A DNA stretch of 64,000 nt from the NCBI RefSeq assembly GCF_025147465.1, contig NZ_JALXOZ010000003.1, forward strand, positions 1 through 64,000, in the 5' to 3' direction. The stretch's first letter is position 1, and each line of letters starts with the position of its first letter. This document shows positions 18,201 to 27,734 of this stretch, piece after piece. The stretch is from Dermabacter sp. p3-SID358. Its GTDB lineage: Bacteria; Actinomycetota; Actinomycetes; Actinomycetales; Dermabacteraceae. The notes under the pieces were generated by a model. It was not told the DNA's origin, searched no databases, and saw only the letters and a program-made list of their open reading frames with translations. A program made the position numbers and the translations under genes.

Positions 18201-21200
18201 GTATGCGTCCGCGTTGATGTAACTCAACGAGGCGTACTGCATGTCCGCAGCCGGAACGTCTTTGCCTACGAGGGCATTCACGGGATGGTCCGAGCCGAAT
18301 ACGGCGTAACCGTTGACTGGGACCTGAGCGTCAAACTCAGGCGTGCCGTCGGCCTCTTTCACCCATGCCTTCACACCCGCACGTGACAGATCCGGCAACC
18401 CGGCCCCGCTGGTGGCAACGTTGTAGACGATGGATGCGATCTGGACGGGAGGGGCGCCGGTAGTTTGCCCGTCCCGCTGGACGTTCTTCACCATCATCGT
18501 CGGGATCGAAGGGTCAGGGTTGGGTGCGTAGTTCATCGTGTAACCCGCAAGACCACTCGGGGTGATCGTCTTGAGCCTGGTCGATGCTCCATCCCACGTG
18601 TAGGTGGTCTTGAGCCCTGAGCGCACATCCGTCACGCTCGAGAGCCTGGTGAGTGAGTCGTAAGTGTAGGTCGTGACAGGTGTGGTCACCATTTGGTTCG
18701 TGGCAGGGTCAAACAGTGTCGCTGATGCTTTTGCAAGCCGCTGCACGCTCATTCCGTTCGGGTCCGTGACACTGGTGTAGGCGAGCTCTACCGCGCGGCA
18801 GCCAGGCTGCAACACGCCCGAAGGAGGGCACGCCCCGGCTGCAAGACCATCAGGAAGCGGCGCAACGATACGCGTCACCACACCAGTGGTCGCGTCGTAA
18901 CCGAACGTGGTTGAGGACCCATCCCCCACCGCGGCGATCGACACCGGCCTAAAGTCAAGATTCTTACCCGCACCACCAGTCGTAGGTTGGAATGTTGTCA
19001 CGGTCCCATCGTCTTCAGTCACGACGAGGGTGGGGGCCGCCGCTGTACCAGTGATCTTTGCCGTTACGCCGGAGAGTTCCGTGTCGGTCGTTCCGGGCAC
19101 GAGGGTGCCGGTGACCGTTTCGCGTTTACCGGAAGGGTTGACGAACACGAGCGCGTCGCCGTCTTCCCCCATGAGAGCGATCGACCCGTCACTCATGCGC
19201 TGATCAATCACTTCCACGCCGGCGAGACCAGCGGAGTCGTCGCCTTCCAGGTTTGCCGTGAACCCGGGGCCGAAGATGCCAGTGACAGGGTCCACTGGCC
19301 ACGCTTTCACATCGCCACTACCCGTAAACGATAGGTGCGAACGCGACAGCGTAATATCTGACCCGTACCCGGGGACAGTGACGTCCGTGTCGGAGGTTTG
19401 AAACTCACCCGTGTAGAGAGCGACCTGACCGGTTTCGACATCCGTGGTTGGGTAACCGTCGCCGAAAGCGTGTGGGACGCGCACCACCACAGTCGGCGCA
19501 ACACCACCGGTACACATGGGGGTCTTCACACCCGAATAGGTGAAGCAGACTTGGAAATCCATGCGCACCGGACCACGCGAAGCTTTGTTCGCCGCCGCAA
19601 GTGCCGCGGCTGCGTCAAACGTGCCGGTGAACACGGTCTCTTTGCCCAGCGCACCCGTCACAGCAGTGGCACTACCCGCGTTGATCCAGGTGTCGTTGCT
19701 GCCCGACGGGCGCCACTGCATTTGCGCAGAGACGGTCATCTCGTTCGCGGTGCGTGGTGGTGCTTTCGCGAGCACCTTGAACTCGCCGTTAGATGCCTCG
19801 AGCCGTCCCGGGGAATACAAGGCCGGGCCGCCCCACCCGGCAGTGAACACGCCAGCATCGGACGTCAGGCGTGATGCTGTGGACACGCGGGCTCTGATTT
19901 GGTGCCCGCCCGCCGTCTTTGGCAACGACACCGTGACGCTCTTGCCCGCAGTCACCGCAACCGTCGCCGCTACCGTAGCCCCATCAATCCGGTAATCAAG
20001 CTGCACGGCCTGGTTATTACCGGTGAGCACTGGTGCAGTGATCGTGCACGGCACATTTGCGCCCGGCACATTCGTTGTCCATGATCCATTGCTGTAGCTC
20101 TGGCAGGTGATGGTTGGTGCGGCAGGCTTCGCCTGGGCGGTCTTGATCGTTTTCCAGCCCGACCACGACGCGCTCCACACGCCCAGCTCATCCACGACCT
20201 TCGCACGCACATACAGCGTCTTGTTATCAGGTAGATCAGCCGGAAGCGTGCACGAGAGCGTGGAACCTGACGCCCCAAGACCAGTCGCACACTTTGTCAC
20301 AAACGAATCCGTCGTGCCCGCAGTCGAGGTATGCACCTCGATATTCGCTCGCATCGAATTCCCATCCGGATCCGTCCCTACCGTCGACACAACCGGGCGT
20401 TTCGAGGCCACATACGTGTCTGCACCATAGGTGGTGGTTCCGGCAACCGTTGGCACTGCTGCCACGTTCGGTTTGCGGTCGTAGGTGAACACGATCGAGG
20501 GAGGTGTGGTCGATTCCATCGACGCGAAACGCTTCCACCCGTTCACATCTGTCTCGGACGCAGCCTTCAACGCCAACGATGCGCTACCTGCGCTCGAGGT
20601 TGCCCATGACTGCGCGAGACCAGTGATCGGAATACTCACCCAGCCCGCAGCACACGACGAACTATGCCCCTTCGCAACTGTCACGCTGCCCTGCTTAGCT
20701 ACCAGGCCCGGCTGCGCACGCCACCGCACCGCCGAAGTTGCGACCGCGTTCGTCGACCACACCTCCAACGCCGTCGGCGTGCACGAATACGACCACGACT
20801 CATACAACTTCAACGACGCCGACTGAACCTTCAACCCTTTAAACGATGCCGTCGAAAACGTGAGAAACGATCGAGCTTTCGCAGACCCGTCATACGTGCC
20901 CACCTTCAACTCTCGCTCACTCGAACGATCCGACGAAATATTCGACTGCACGAACGCGTCAAACGTCGGCCGCGTGGTCGCAGACGCATACACCGGATCC
21001 ACCGTCACCGGAAACACACGCGCCTCATCGAGCAGCCACTCCCGCGACAGTGACAACCGAAGCGTCACCGCCGTCGCTTCTTGCTCCACGAGCTGCACAC
21101 TCACACCCGTGTGCTGTGTGTGCTCGCGACTCTTCACGTCCACGAACGCGTCCCATGCCATCGGGGCCTCGAAACGAGACACCACGTTCCCAGCCGCATC

Positions 21201-21959
21201 AACGAATTCGACACGCTCACCTGTGATTTCGCGGGCCGTCACACCCTCTGGGATCGACAACGGCACATCCCATGTCACCAGCGAACCCGATTGGTCCGCA
21301 GCATAAGACTCGGCAGCGGTGCGGTCCGCAATAATGAACGACTGCTCGAACCCATCGCGGGTCGCTGTCACCTGAAGATCAATCCCCGGCCACGCTTTCG
21401 CATACGTTGCCGTCGGCCCCTCCACACGCGGTGCACCAAGCGCATCCGGCCACGTCACCGCGATCTGCGAATCCGCTGCCCCACCTGACAGCGACGCTAC
21501 CTCAGCCGGTTGAGCATCTGTGCCCTTCACCTCCCCCGCCAACACAACTCCCTCGGGCACTGACGTGGGAGCAAGCGAACCATCCGCCTTCTCAGCCAGA
21601 TCAGTGTTGAATGAGGCCCATTCACCCTTATCGTTCTTGAACCGCACCGGGGCCGCGAACTGCTCTGTCGTCACCGACCCATCCGCATTCACCCACGTGC
21701 TCGAGGACTCCGACCGTTCCGCCGTCACCTCCACACGCTTGCCCGTCGCTCGGGCCTGGATCACAGCCGACGGAAAATCAACCACACCACCCGAAGCGGG
21801 AGCGGCCTGCTCCACAGGCGAAGGAGAAGGGGCAGGAGTGGTCTCAGCCCAGGCCTGCGATGCAGGCACCAAACCCACCGACACCAACGCCGCCGACACC
21901 CCATACGCCGTCAACAAAACAGCACGGCGAAACACACGATTACTAGACCAGCCACCCAC
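15252..21959 (-). CDS. rhs: Secreted Rhs/WapA-type polymorphic toxin
   Basis: 2,235 aa from GTG 21959 with AGAGGA upstream. The signal peptide ends near Ala-Trp-Ala (residue 38), so export is by Sec and not a type VI system; no vgrG or hcp is present. Residues about 320-490 resemble the DNRLRE beta domain of Gram-positive Rhs proteins, followed by fibronectin-like segments, a DUF6531-like start of the cage and many YD repeats from about 900. The core boundary Asp-Pro-Ile-Asn is at 2072. The last 160 residues are the variable toxin: two hydrophobic Gly/Ala-rich segments, then a basic tail with His, Glu, Arg and Trp residues suggestive of a nuclease. The toxin activity is not recognised. Confidence 0.9.
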   Translation of the reverse strand: MGGWSSNRVFRRAVLLTAYGVSAALVSVGLVPASQAWAETTPAPSPSPVEQAAPASGGVVDFPSAVIQARATGKRVEVTAERSESSSTWVNADGSVTTEQFAAPVRFKNDKGEWASFNTDLAEKADGSLAPTSVPEGVVLAGEVKGTDAQPAEVASLSGGAADSQIAVTWPDALGAPRVEGPTATYAKAWPGIDLQVTATRDGFEQSFIIADRTAAESYAADQSGSLVTWDVPLSIPEGVTAREITGERVEFVDAAGNVVSRFEAPMAWDAFVDVKSREHTQHTGVSVQLVEQEATAVTLRLSLSREWLLDEARVFPVTVDPVYASATTRPTFDAFVQSNISSDRSSERELKVGTYDGSAKARSFLTFSTASFKGLKVQSASLKLYESWSYSCTPTALEVWSTNAVATSAVRWRAQPGLVAKQGSVTVAKGHSSSCAAGWVSIPITGLAQSWATSSAGSASLALKAASETDVNGWKRFASMESTTPPSIVFTYDRKPNVAAVPTVAGTTTYGADTYVASKRPVVSTVGTDPDGNSMRANIEVHTSTAGTTDSFVTKCATGLGASGSTLSCTLPADLPDNKTLYVRAKVVDELGVWSASWSGWKTIKTAQAKPAAPTITCQSYSNGSWTTNVPGANVPCTITAPVLTGNNQAVQLDYRIDGATVAATVAVTAGKSVTVSLPKTAGGHQIRARVSTASRLTSDAGVFTAGWGGPALYSPGRLEASNGEFKVLAKAPPRTANEMTVSAQMQWRPSGSNDTWINAGSATAVTGALGKETVFTGTFDAAAALAAANKASRGPVRMDFQVCFTYSGVKTPMCTGGVAPTVVVRVPHAFGDGYPTTDVETGQVALYTGEFQTSDTDVTVPGYGSDITLSRSHLSFTGSGDVKAWPVDPVTGIFGPGFTANLEGDDSAGLAGVEVIDQRMSDGSIALMGEDGDALVFVNPSGKRETVTGTLVPGTTDTELSGVTAKITGTAAAPTLVVTEDDGTVTTFQPTTGGAGKNLDFRPVSIAAVGDGSSTTFGYDATTGVVTRIVAPLPDGLAAGACPPSGVLQPGCRAVELAYTSVTDPNGMSVQRLAKASATLFDPATNQMVTTPVTTYTYDSLTRLSSVTDVRSGLKTTYTWDGASTRLKTITPSGLAGYTMNYAPNPDPSIPTMMVKNVQRDGQTTGAPPVQIASIVYNVATSGAGLPDLSRAGVKAWVKEADGTPEFDAQVPVNGYAVFGSDHPVNALVGKDVPAADMQYASLSYINADAYTINTASYGAGAWQIDATWYDAKGNVVRTLDENAVNTTLADPDMSQAQVDDLSEQTVYNAEIKDTAGNVLVPAGSRVEETFGPARDVMLNDGSTARVRPHSRTIYDEGAPNNGINAATGQPYSLATTVISDAVTTGSGPDAVSVVEAVSTIKNGYNPLDGSAVTSPTSGWTLGTPTTVTDNAGRVTKQIFDPRGKVVTTIAPTSNGDDAGTTRTIYYTAGPNAADASCGNTAQAKAWAGEVCRTFPASAPSEGPSMPSSKVTGYDYWLAPTTTVETSGAATRTSSVKYDAAGRAIYTKTSTSGLAGSVPMDAIFTQYNQATGLVDAVGVANSAGTGIASAKQSYTYDAWGKQITSTNQLGDVTTTTYDAKARVTSVDDGKGVTSFEYDGTDANGKAERRGLVTKQTVTRGSSSPLTYAAAYDAAGAMTTETLPGGITVTHELNEAGEETGLTYTGRVTDPETGVAAPGVWFSWSQTNDVSGRVRTDSSTFSTAIATTAGLAPDVDVTEVLDASPLDFDHRYTYDKAGNLAKVEDLTGLPVGEATVSPYVVREYTFTAKGARAGVKETIRADGTPTGAATTGKTQTLTYDTADRPTGGYVYDLFGRQTTLPAAHAPNPSEGNISLAYFDSDLPQKITQGDTTTTFTLDVSARRLVQTTVTPAGSTTTTRHYADDSDNPAWVDVKEPNGAVETTRFTGSISGDLGATIKTDGVAELTLPNIHGDIVTTVPISATATADTPAEAIAGWAGYKEYGEAIDPTQAGTVGGPIGYGWLGAKERSTTDATAGLTLMGVRLYNQATGNFTSTDPVPGGNSTTYNYPTDPINQHDLDGKKGWWKRNWRKVVGGGATVLAIGGMFACGVSVVCGAIVGGVAAGAGYLSKHYGRKSFSKWGLASSVVGGGAFGFFSFTKFVRNGNNLLRVGRTSKGAPWRISGGPSLKHYKRLSTSAKKKLRNRGSFHFERKWGGWRNHRTGKEVETWNFRKKG

Positions 21960-22063
21960 GCGAGAATCCTCTACTCACTTGCAGCAACACTGCTGCTCCC
22001 GTAACGCCCCGAAGAGGGAGTCAGAGAAACTTTACTGCCACGTAAAAGGAGCGAGAAGCGGAC
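21960..22063. promoter_or_regulatory. Upstream region of the Rhs gene
   Basis: About 100 bp upstream of the Rhs start up to the gene remnant at 22064. It contains the AGAGGA ribosome binding site and should hold the promoter, but no convincing -35/-10 pair was found. Confidence 0.35.
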
Positions 22064-22297
22064 TTAAGTCCCCTCAAGGTTGAATGACGCCAGCTCTTTG
22101 GGTGGGCTTCGATGATGATGTTGTTGGTGCTGTGTCCGCCAGTGCGTTAGCAGCAGGCGGAGAGGGGCGTTTACCAGCTGGATTTTGGTGATGGTCTCTG
22201 TGGTGCCGTTGCCGTCGACGTCAGCAGTGTCGCCAGCTTCCACGGTTGCCGTTACCCGGTTGAGGCTACGAGTGTGGAGACCGGGATGCTCGGGTCA
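22064..22297 (-). pseudogene. Remnant of a gene formerly downstream of the nhaC-like gene
   Basis: The right-hand leader repeat ends in an ATG at 22297 in the position equivalent to the start of the surface phosphoesterase gene, but that frame stops after ten codons. A shifted frame then runs to TAA at 22064-22066. Its middle (about 30 residues rich in Thr, Val, Ala, Asp and Gly) looks like a piece of a secreted beta-sheet domain, while the rest does not. A frameshifted and mostly deleted surface-protein gene explains this. Confidence 0.45.
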
Positions 22298-22385
22298 TGA
22301 TCACTGTCCTGAGCTCGGGAAATACTTTCCCGCTCAGGCTAGAAATCGACTCCTAACAACGTGTTTCCCGAAGGTGAATTTCAGG
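22297..22385. repeat. Leader direct repeat, right copy
   Basis: Partner of 8105-8193, about 80% identical without gaps. Its end overlaps the TGA stop of the nhaC-like gene (22381-22383). This places the ancestral leader directly behind nhaC and suggests two tandem paralogous genes, one of which was destroyed when the Rhs block arrived. Confidence 0.8.
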
Positions 22386-23982
22386 AAGCTGCAGCCGCAT
22401 CGCCAGGGTTAACAGACAGTGCCTCGCGTGAGCGCGAGCGCAATACGAGAGCCGCGGCCACGAGCGCCACGATCATCGCGGCAAAGCCCACGAGCGCGAG
22501 GCCCGTCGCGGCGAACACCACGTAGCCTGTGAACGCCGATCCAGCCGCGACGAGCGCGTAGGGAAGCTGCGTGTTCACGTGAGTGCTCACGGTACAGCCC
22601 GCGCCCGTGCTTGAGAGGATCGTCGTGTCGGAAATCGGCGAGCAGTGGTCGCCGAACACGCTGCCCGCGATCACGGCGCCGAACGCTGCGATGAGCAGTT
22701 CGTGTCCGCCGGCCGAGGCATTCATGATTTGGCCCGCGAGCGGGATGAGGATACCGAACGCGCCCCACGAGGAGCCGGTCGCAAACGCCATAAGACCTGC
22801 GATCGCGAAGAGGATCGGGATGAGCCAGAGCGCCGGGAGGCTGATGCTCTCCACTACGGAAGCGAGGAAGCTGCCGGTGCCGAGGTCGCCAATGACCGCG
22901 CCGAGCATCCACGCGAGAAGAAGAATCCAGATCGCGGGGAGCATCGACTTTGCGCCCTGGAAGGCGCCGCCGAAGCGCACGGTCGAGGAGAAGATCGGGT
23001 TCGAGAGCGTGTAGCGGTACAGGTAGTAGAACGCGACGACGAGGCCAATCACGCCGCCAATGTTGAGCGCGAGCGCGACGTTGGCGTTTGCCATCGTCGA
23101 GAACAAATCCCACGCACCGGCCTCGAGGCCGCCCGTGACGTACATACCCACGACAACGCCGAGAATGAGCAAGATGAAGGGCACGAGAAGCGCGCGCTTC
23201 GCGCCGGGCTCGTGGCGCGGGAGCTTGTCCGTAGCCCCATCAGGGGCTTTTTCACCTTCGGAGTGCACGCTTCCTCCCGCGGCGGCGCGCTGTTCCTCTT
23301 TGCGCATGGGCCCGAAGTTGATCTGCCACGCGATCACGAGCCACAGGAATATGAGAGCCGCGATCGCGTAGAAGTTCATGAAGGCCGCGCGCACAAACAC
23401 CTCGACCTCACTCATCTGGAGTGCCGAGGCGGCGAGAACGGGGGTCATGATGCCGATAAGGGAGGCGCCCCAGCTCGAGAAGGGAATCAGCACGACCACG
23501 GGGGCGGCGCCCGAGTCAATGAGGTAGGCGAGCTTCGCGCGTGAAACGCGCTGCCGATCCGAGATGGGCCGCGCGATCTGCCCCACCGAAAGAGCGTTGA
23601 AGTAATCGTCAATAAAGAACGACAGGCTCAAAAGACCCGTGAGAATCTGCGAGCCTCGGCGAGTCTTGACGCGTTTCTCGACCCAATCGGAGAACGCCGA
23701 AGTGCCGCCCGCCATGAGCACGAGCGAGGTGATAACTCCCAGTTCGAGAAGGAACGCGATGATGAGGATCGTGTACCAGTTGGGTGCACCACTCTCCCAC
23801 ACGAGACCGAGGGCGGCCTTGCCGACCTCTTTGAGTGAGCCGAGTGGCGAGAAGTCTGCGATAAGGATTGCGCCCGAGACGACACCCGCGAAGAGGGATA
23901 TGAGCACGCGTTTCGTCACGATCACGAGGAGAATCGCAAGAAGCGGCGGAACGAGCGTGAGGATCGGGTAAGTCTCGACCAC
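22381..23982 (-). CDS. nhaC: NhaC-family Na+/H+ antiporter
   Basis: 533 aa integral membrane protein with eleven or more hydrophobic segments. The start is GTG 23982 with AGGAGG five bases upstream. Conserved features include Phe-Phe-Ile-Asp-Asp-Tyr-Phe-Asn near residue 121, a Ser-Arg-Ala-Lys-Leu-Ala-Tyr segment and Gly-Asp-His-Cys-Ser-Pro in the second half, as in NhaC and related arginine/ornithine-type exchangers. It is predicted to exchange sodium or an organic cation for protons. It is followed immediately by the right leader repeat. The ion specificity is not decided by the sequence. Confidence 0.85.
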   Translation of the reverse strand: MVETYPILTLVPPLLAILLVIVTKRVLISLFAGVVSGAILIADFSPLGSLKEVGKAALGLVWESGAPNWYTILIIAFLLELGVITSLVLMAGGTSAFSDWVEKRVKTRRGSQILTGLLSLSFFIDDYFNALSVGQIARPISDRQRVSRAKLAYLIDSGAAPVVVLIPFSSWGASLIGIMTPVLAASALQMSEVEVFVRAAFMNFYAIAALIFLWLVIAWQINFGPMRKEEQRAAAGGSVHSEGEKAPDGATDKLPRHEPGAKRALLVPFILLILGVVVGMYVTGGLEAGAWDLFSTMANANVALALNIGGVIGLVVAFYYLYRYTLSNPIFSSTVRFGGAFQGAKSMLPAIWILLLAWMLGAVIGDLGTGSFLASVVESISLPALWLIPILFAIAGLMAFATGSSWGAFGILIPLAGQIMNASAGGHELLIAAFGAVIAGSVFGDHCSPISDTTILSSTGAGCTVSTHVNTQLPYALVAAGSAFTGYVVFAATGLALVGFAAMIVALVAAALVLRSRSREALSVNPGDAAAAS

Positions 23983-24073
23983 AATGACCTCCTAGGCGTG
24001 TCGTAGACGCAAGAACACCCCCACAGTAAGCGCGCTTGGCCACCGTGAAAAGTGCGAGAGTCTCCGAAGCTAT

Positions 24074-24096
24074 CGATACGTGGTGAACGATACGTG
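24074..24096. promoter_or_regulatory. Nine-base direct repeat upstream of nhaC
   Basis: CGATACGTG occurs at 24074-24082 and again at 24088-24096, a 14-base period, about 90-115 bp upstream of the nhaC-like start. It could be a regulator binding site; no regulator is encoded next to it. Confidence 0.35.
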
Positions 24097-24099
24097 TGG

Positions 24100-24894
24100 T
24101 TATGCCGTCGCGAGCGTGAAGACACCCACCGCGGCAAGAAGAACCGCGAAGAGCGCGGTGAGACTCGAGGGCCGCGCTTCGTTCGAGAGAGGCCCGCCAA
24201 CGGCGCCACCGAGCACGGTTCCCGCCGCAAAAATGAGCACCGCCGGCCAGTCGATATGCGTGGGGGTTCCAATGCGCGCGAGCAGCGCCGCGGCGGAGGT
24301 CATGATCATGACGAGCAGGCTCGTGCCCGACGCCGCACGCATGGGAAGCCCGAGCGCGATCACGAGCATCGGCACGGCAAGGAAGCCACCGCCCACTCCA
24401 AAGAAGCCCGTAAGCAGGCCGGTCGCGCTCGCTGCGAGAACGAGGGCGAGTCGGGAGGGTTGGGGTTCGGGTTCCGACGGTTGCCGGGCAAGCGTCGTAC
24501 TCTTTTCTCTCGTGTTCTCTTCGGCTCGCAGTAGGCGCGCGCGGCGCGCCATCACTGCCGCAACAACGAGCAGGAGCACGCCGAAGCACAGCATGAGCGC
24601 GCGCTCCGGCACGAGGAGCGAGAGCCTCGAGGCAAGCGCCGCCCCCGCGATCGCGATCGCGCCGAAAACGGAGCCCTCTTTCCATCGCACGTTCCCGTGC
24701 TTCGCGGGGTGGCGAATCGCCACGACCGCGGTGAGTCCTACGACGACGAGCGAGGCCCCCGTCGCGTCGTGGGGTGCCATGCCGAGAACGTAGACGAGCA
24801 CGGGCACGGAGAGGATTCCTCCACCCGCACCGAGGGCACCGACCACAAGGCCGATGCCCACGCCGATCACCGCCGCGAAAAGGACGGCGTTCAT
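24100..24894 (-). CDS. TSUP-family (TauE/SafE) anion exporter
   Basis: 264 aa. Two homologous halves each begin with a Gly-rich motif (Gly-Ala-Gly-Gly-Gly near residue 24; Gly-Val-Gly-Gly-Gly in the second half), typical of TSUP proteins that move sulfite, sulfonates or other anions. Seven or eight membrane segments are visible, with a charged loop around residues 118-145. It starts at ATG 24894 without a clear ribosome binding site, 22 bp downstream of gdhA on the same strand, so it may be co-transcribed. The substrate is unknown. Confidence 0.8.
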   Translation of the reverse strand: MNAVLFAAVIGVGIGLVVGALGAGGGILSVPVLVYVLGMAPHDATGASLVVVGLTAVVAIRHPAKHGNVRWKEGSVFGAIAIAGAALASRLSLLVPERALMLCFGVLLLVVAAVMARRARLLRAEENTREKSTTLARQPSEPEPQPSRLALVLAASATGLLTGFFGVGGGFLAVPMLVIALGLPMRAASGTSLLVMIMTSAAALLARIGTPTHIDWPAVLIFAAGTVLGGAVGGPLSNEARPSSLTALFAVLLAAVGVFTLATA

Positions 24895-24916
24895 CGCTTA
24901 ACCGTGAGGCGCACTC

Positions 24917-26260
<1,344 letters not shown>

Positions 26261-26396
26261 TCATCCTTCGTGCTGGTGGCGTGCAGTCGTTTTCTTACAC
26301 CTCGGCTGATACTGATTGGTAAAGGCGCACCTGAAAACTTACACGCAGTGGCCACCTTTCGGGAAGCGATGATCTCAGTATGAGAGACGCGGGGGA

Positions 26397-27620
26397 TTAG
26401 CGGCCCGCGAGCTGCTCGATCGCCCAGCGCGGATCGTCGGTCGAAATTGACTCCGGGCGCAGCTCAACGGCCTTTGTCAGCTGCTCTTCCGTATTCACGG
26501 TCCACACGTTGATTTTGTAACCGCGCGCTCGTGCCTCATCGGCGGCCTCGGGCGTGAGCCCGTCAACGCTGCAGCTGAGCCACGTGCAGCCGAGCTCGTC
26601 GAGCGTATCCCACGTCGACTCCTCGACCTTGTTCACGAGCAGCCCGAGCCCCACGTGCGGGGCGATCTCGTGCACGGCGGCGAGAGCTTCGGGAACGAAC
26701 GAGATCACCGTGTCACGCTCGCCGTGACCGGGGCGTTCATCGTGAATCAGCTGCGCCGAGGCCTTCGCGGCCGAGGCGACCTTGACCTCGACATACAGTT
26801 CGAGATCCTCCATTGCGAGGAGCTCCGTAAGAAGCGGAACCCCGTGCCCGCCCTGGAGCGAGACCTGTGCGAGCTCGGCGTTCGTGAGGTCCTTGATCGC
26901 GCCCTTCGCGGGGAGCGAGGCCGGATCGGCCATGCGGTCGATCGTCTCGTCGTGCATGATGATCGGCGTGCCATCGGCGCTCAAGTGCACGTCGCACTCG
27001 ACAACGCTCGCGCCGTCCACCTTCGCCTGGCGAAAGCCCGCGAGGGTGTTTTCGGTCGTGACGAGCGCCGCACCGCGGTGACCCACGATCACGGGCCGGT
27101 ACCCTTCGACACCAGCGACCTCGACTCCCTCGGCGCTCGGCGCTTCCGGGCGATGTGCGGCCGGCTCTTCCATAACGGCGGGGGCACCGGTGCCCGCAGC
27201 CTTTTCGGGAAGGAAATGATCGATGCTCGCGAGAACCGTGCGCAGGCCGTGATCGGCATCTTCGGTCATGCTGCGCACCTCGTTGCCAGTGCTGAGCGTG
27301 CTCATCACGGTCGGGTCAATGCATTCGACAATGCTCTGCTCGTAGCTCTCCCCCGCGCGCACGACGACGTTGCACGGCAGGAGCGCCCCCATCGACTTAT
27401 CCGCATTGAGCGCTCGACGTGCGAGCGCAGGGATGCACGCACCGAGAATCACGTAGGGCCCGAGTTCTGCGCCGGCTTCAGCGCCAATCTTGTTGGAGAG
27501 CGTGCCCTGCATGTTGAGTTCGTACACCACCCCGAAGCCTTCTTCGGCGAGAGCGCGACGGGTTGCCTCGAGAGCTACGTCAAAGGGCGCCGAAACCTGC
27601 ACTCGGTGCGTGTACTTCAC
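26397..27620 (-). CDS. DUF302 domain fused to glycerophosphodiester phosphodiesterase
   Basis: 407 aa from GTG 27620 with AAGGAG six bases upstream. Residues 1-138 match the DUF302 fold, with the family Cys62-Ile-Pro and Leu-Pro-Cys-Asn (81-84) motifs. A Pro/Ala/Glu-rich linker (140-172) leads to a GDPD barrel: His181-Arg-Gly, Glu190-Asn-Thr-Leu, Glu208 and Asp210, and His223-Asp. GDPD enzymes release sn-glycerol-3-phosphate from glycerophosphodiesters. No signal peptide, so it is cytoplasmic. The upstream neighbour is a cardiolipin-synthase-like gene on the same strand, fitting a phospholipid-turnover context. The partner domain is unusual and its role is unknown. Confidence 0.88.
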   Translation of the reverse strand: MKYTHRVQVSAPFDVALEATRRALAEEGFGVVYELNMQGTLSNKIGAEAGAELGPYVILGACIPALARRALNADKSMGALLPCNVVVRAGESYEQSIVECIDPTVMSTLSTGNEVRSMTEDADHGLRTVLASIDHFLPEKAAGTGAPAVMEEPAAHRPEAPSAEGVEVAGVEGYRPVIVGHRGAALVTTENTLAGFRQAKVDGASVVECDVHLSADGTPIIMHDETIDRMADPASLPAKGAIKDLTNAELAQVSLQGGHGVPLLTELLAMEDLELYVEVKVASAAKASAQLIHDERPGHGERDTVISFVPEALAAVHEIAPHVGLGLLVNKVEESTWDTLDELGCTWLSCSVDGLTPEAADEARARGYKINVWTVNTEEQLTKAVELRPESISTDDPRWAIEQLAGR

Positions 27621-27734
27621 GGGAAACTCCTTTTTCGTGGGATGTGCGCGCCTCTTGCGCGTGATCGGGCCAGGTTAGGCCCGCAATCTCACGGGCGATT
27701 GACGCCACGGTGGCCTCTGGGTAAACGAGCCGGG

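Larger units (their letters stand above)
8105..22385. other. Rhs polymorphic-toxin island
   Basis: This 14.3-kb block separates the nhaC-like gene from the surface phosphoesterase gene and is bracketed by the leader repeats. It contains one complete secreted Rhs gene at the upstream end and, downstream on the same strand, three displaced Rhs core fragments interleaved with small AT-richer genes (immunity candidates). No integrase, transposase or tRNA attachment site was seen at either edge, so it is called an island by composition and structure, not by a mobility gene. Confidence 0.7.

Noticed and set aside
15252..21959. Rhs protein as a type VI secretion effector
   Set aside because: It has a Sec signal peptide, the organism appears to be Gram-positive, and no VgrG, Hcp or PAAR gene is present.
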